Notes under the pieces: generated by a model
Database searches by the model: none
The model's input: the letters and a program-made list of their open reading frames with translations, nothing else
What the model was told of the DNA's origin: nothing
In this document: positions 32,580 to 32,725 of the stretch, in pieces
Position numbering within the stretch: the first letter of the stretch is position 1
Layout: every line of letters starts with the position of its first letter
NCBI GenBank assembly: GCA_007125075.1
Contig: SLDX01000086.1
Location: 1 to 32,725 of the forward strand
Reading direction: 5' to 3'
From: Desulfonatronospira sp.
GTDB lineage: Bacteria > Desulfobacterota > Desulfovibrionia > Desulfovibrionales > Desulfonatronovibrionaceae
DNA length: 32,725 nt
Made by a program: the position numbers and the translations under genes

Positions 32580-32725
32580 AAATTTTTTTTTCCTTTGCAT
32601 AGGACTTGAGCCGGCCGGGAAGGCAGGAGGCTTTGCGGGCTCATGTCCTTAATGCTTTATTTGTTTAACAAATATGCAGCCTCACCATGCTGACTGTTAC
32701 CCCTCATAAGACGAATGTCAATAAA
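32580..32725. other. Right-end noncoding sequence
   Basis: The last bases hold the ribosome site of the GTPase gene and AT-rich sequence running to the window edge. No gene is seen; the GTPase promoter may lie here. Confidence 0.4.

Noticed and set aside
1-32725. CRISPR arrays, tRNA or rRNA genes, transposases
   Set aside because: No regularly spaced direct repeats of CRISPR size, no tRNA-like or rRNA sequence and no transposase motif were seen on either strand by eye; short RNA genes could still be missed without a covariance search.

Overview
The window looks like a chromosomal segment of a sulfate-reducing bacterium of the Desulfovibrionales type (Desulfobacterota, formerly Deltaproteobacteria). 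This is an inference from gene content: a DsrC-family protein, a tetraheme cytochrome c3-like protein, a seven-heme periplasmic cytochrome, lipoprotein-type TRAP transport, a DksA-like/RpoH pair and a bacterial 6-phosphofructo-2-kinase/fructose-2,6-bisphosphatase. I saw no rRNA, tRNA, CRISPR, prophage or transposase. Twenty-nine protein genes are supported; one is cut by the left edge.

Layout. (1) 1-3056: zinc uptake, znuA-znuC-znuB on the minus strand, diverging from a Fur-family regulator (probably Zur). A dyad overlaps the -10 box of a good znuA promoter. (2) 3299-6303: a TRAP transporter, dctP-dctQ-dctM, with a strong intrinsic terminator between the binding protein and the membrane subunits. 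(3) 6558-9826: a eukaryote-like bifunctional PFK-2/FBPase-2, a divergent cardiolipin synthase and a small DUF1805-like protein. (4) 9847-16055: a large glutamate synthase subunit without gltD beside it, diverging from an NSS-family sodium symporter. (5) 16146-17894: an FKBP/SlyD-like domain fused to a methyltransferase, with a SRPBCC-fold protein upstream. (6) 18343-21989: a DksA/TraR-like zinc-finger protein followed by sigma-32 (rpoH), then TrmO, a hairpin-rich intergenic region with a heptanucleotide tandem repeat, and a Cu/Zn-efflux-type permease. (7) 22322-25867: a small unknown protein, a long imperfect palindromic repeat, a DsrC-like protein lacking both C-terminal redox cysteines, then a compact operon of small membrane protein, [2Fe-2S] ferredoxin, b-type cytochrome-like membrane protein and heptaheme cytochrome c, facing a convergent c3-like cytochrome with one odd heme site. 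(8) 26154-32579: an isopropylmalate/isocitrate dehydrogenase-family enzyme, a large MscS-type channel, an MltC-like lytic transglycosylase and an EHD/dynamin-like GTPase.

How it fits together. Zinc import and its regulator form one regulated unit. The strongest candidate for an undescribed system is the electron-transfer cluster at 22886-25867: a cytoplasmic DsrC-like (possibly regulatory) protein and ferredoxin on one side of the membrane, a b-type membrane relay, and multiheme c cytochromes on the other side. Other points worth following are the bifunctional fructose-2,6-bisphosphate enzyme, the FKBP-methyltransferase fusion and the EHD-like GTPase. All functional calls come from reading motifs and recalling families; no database search was run.
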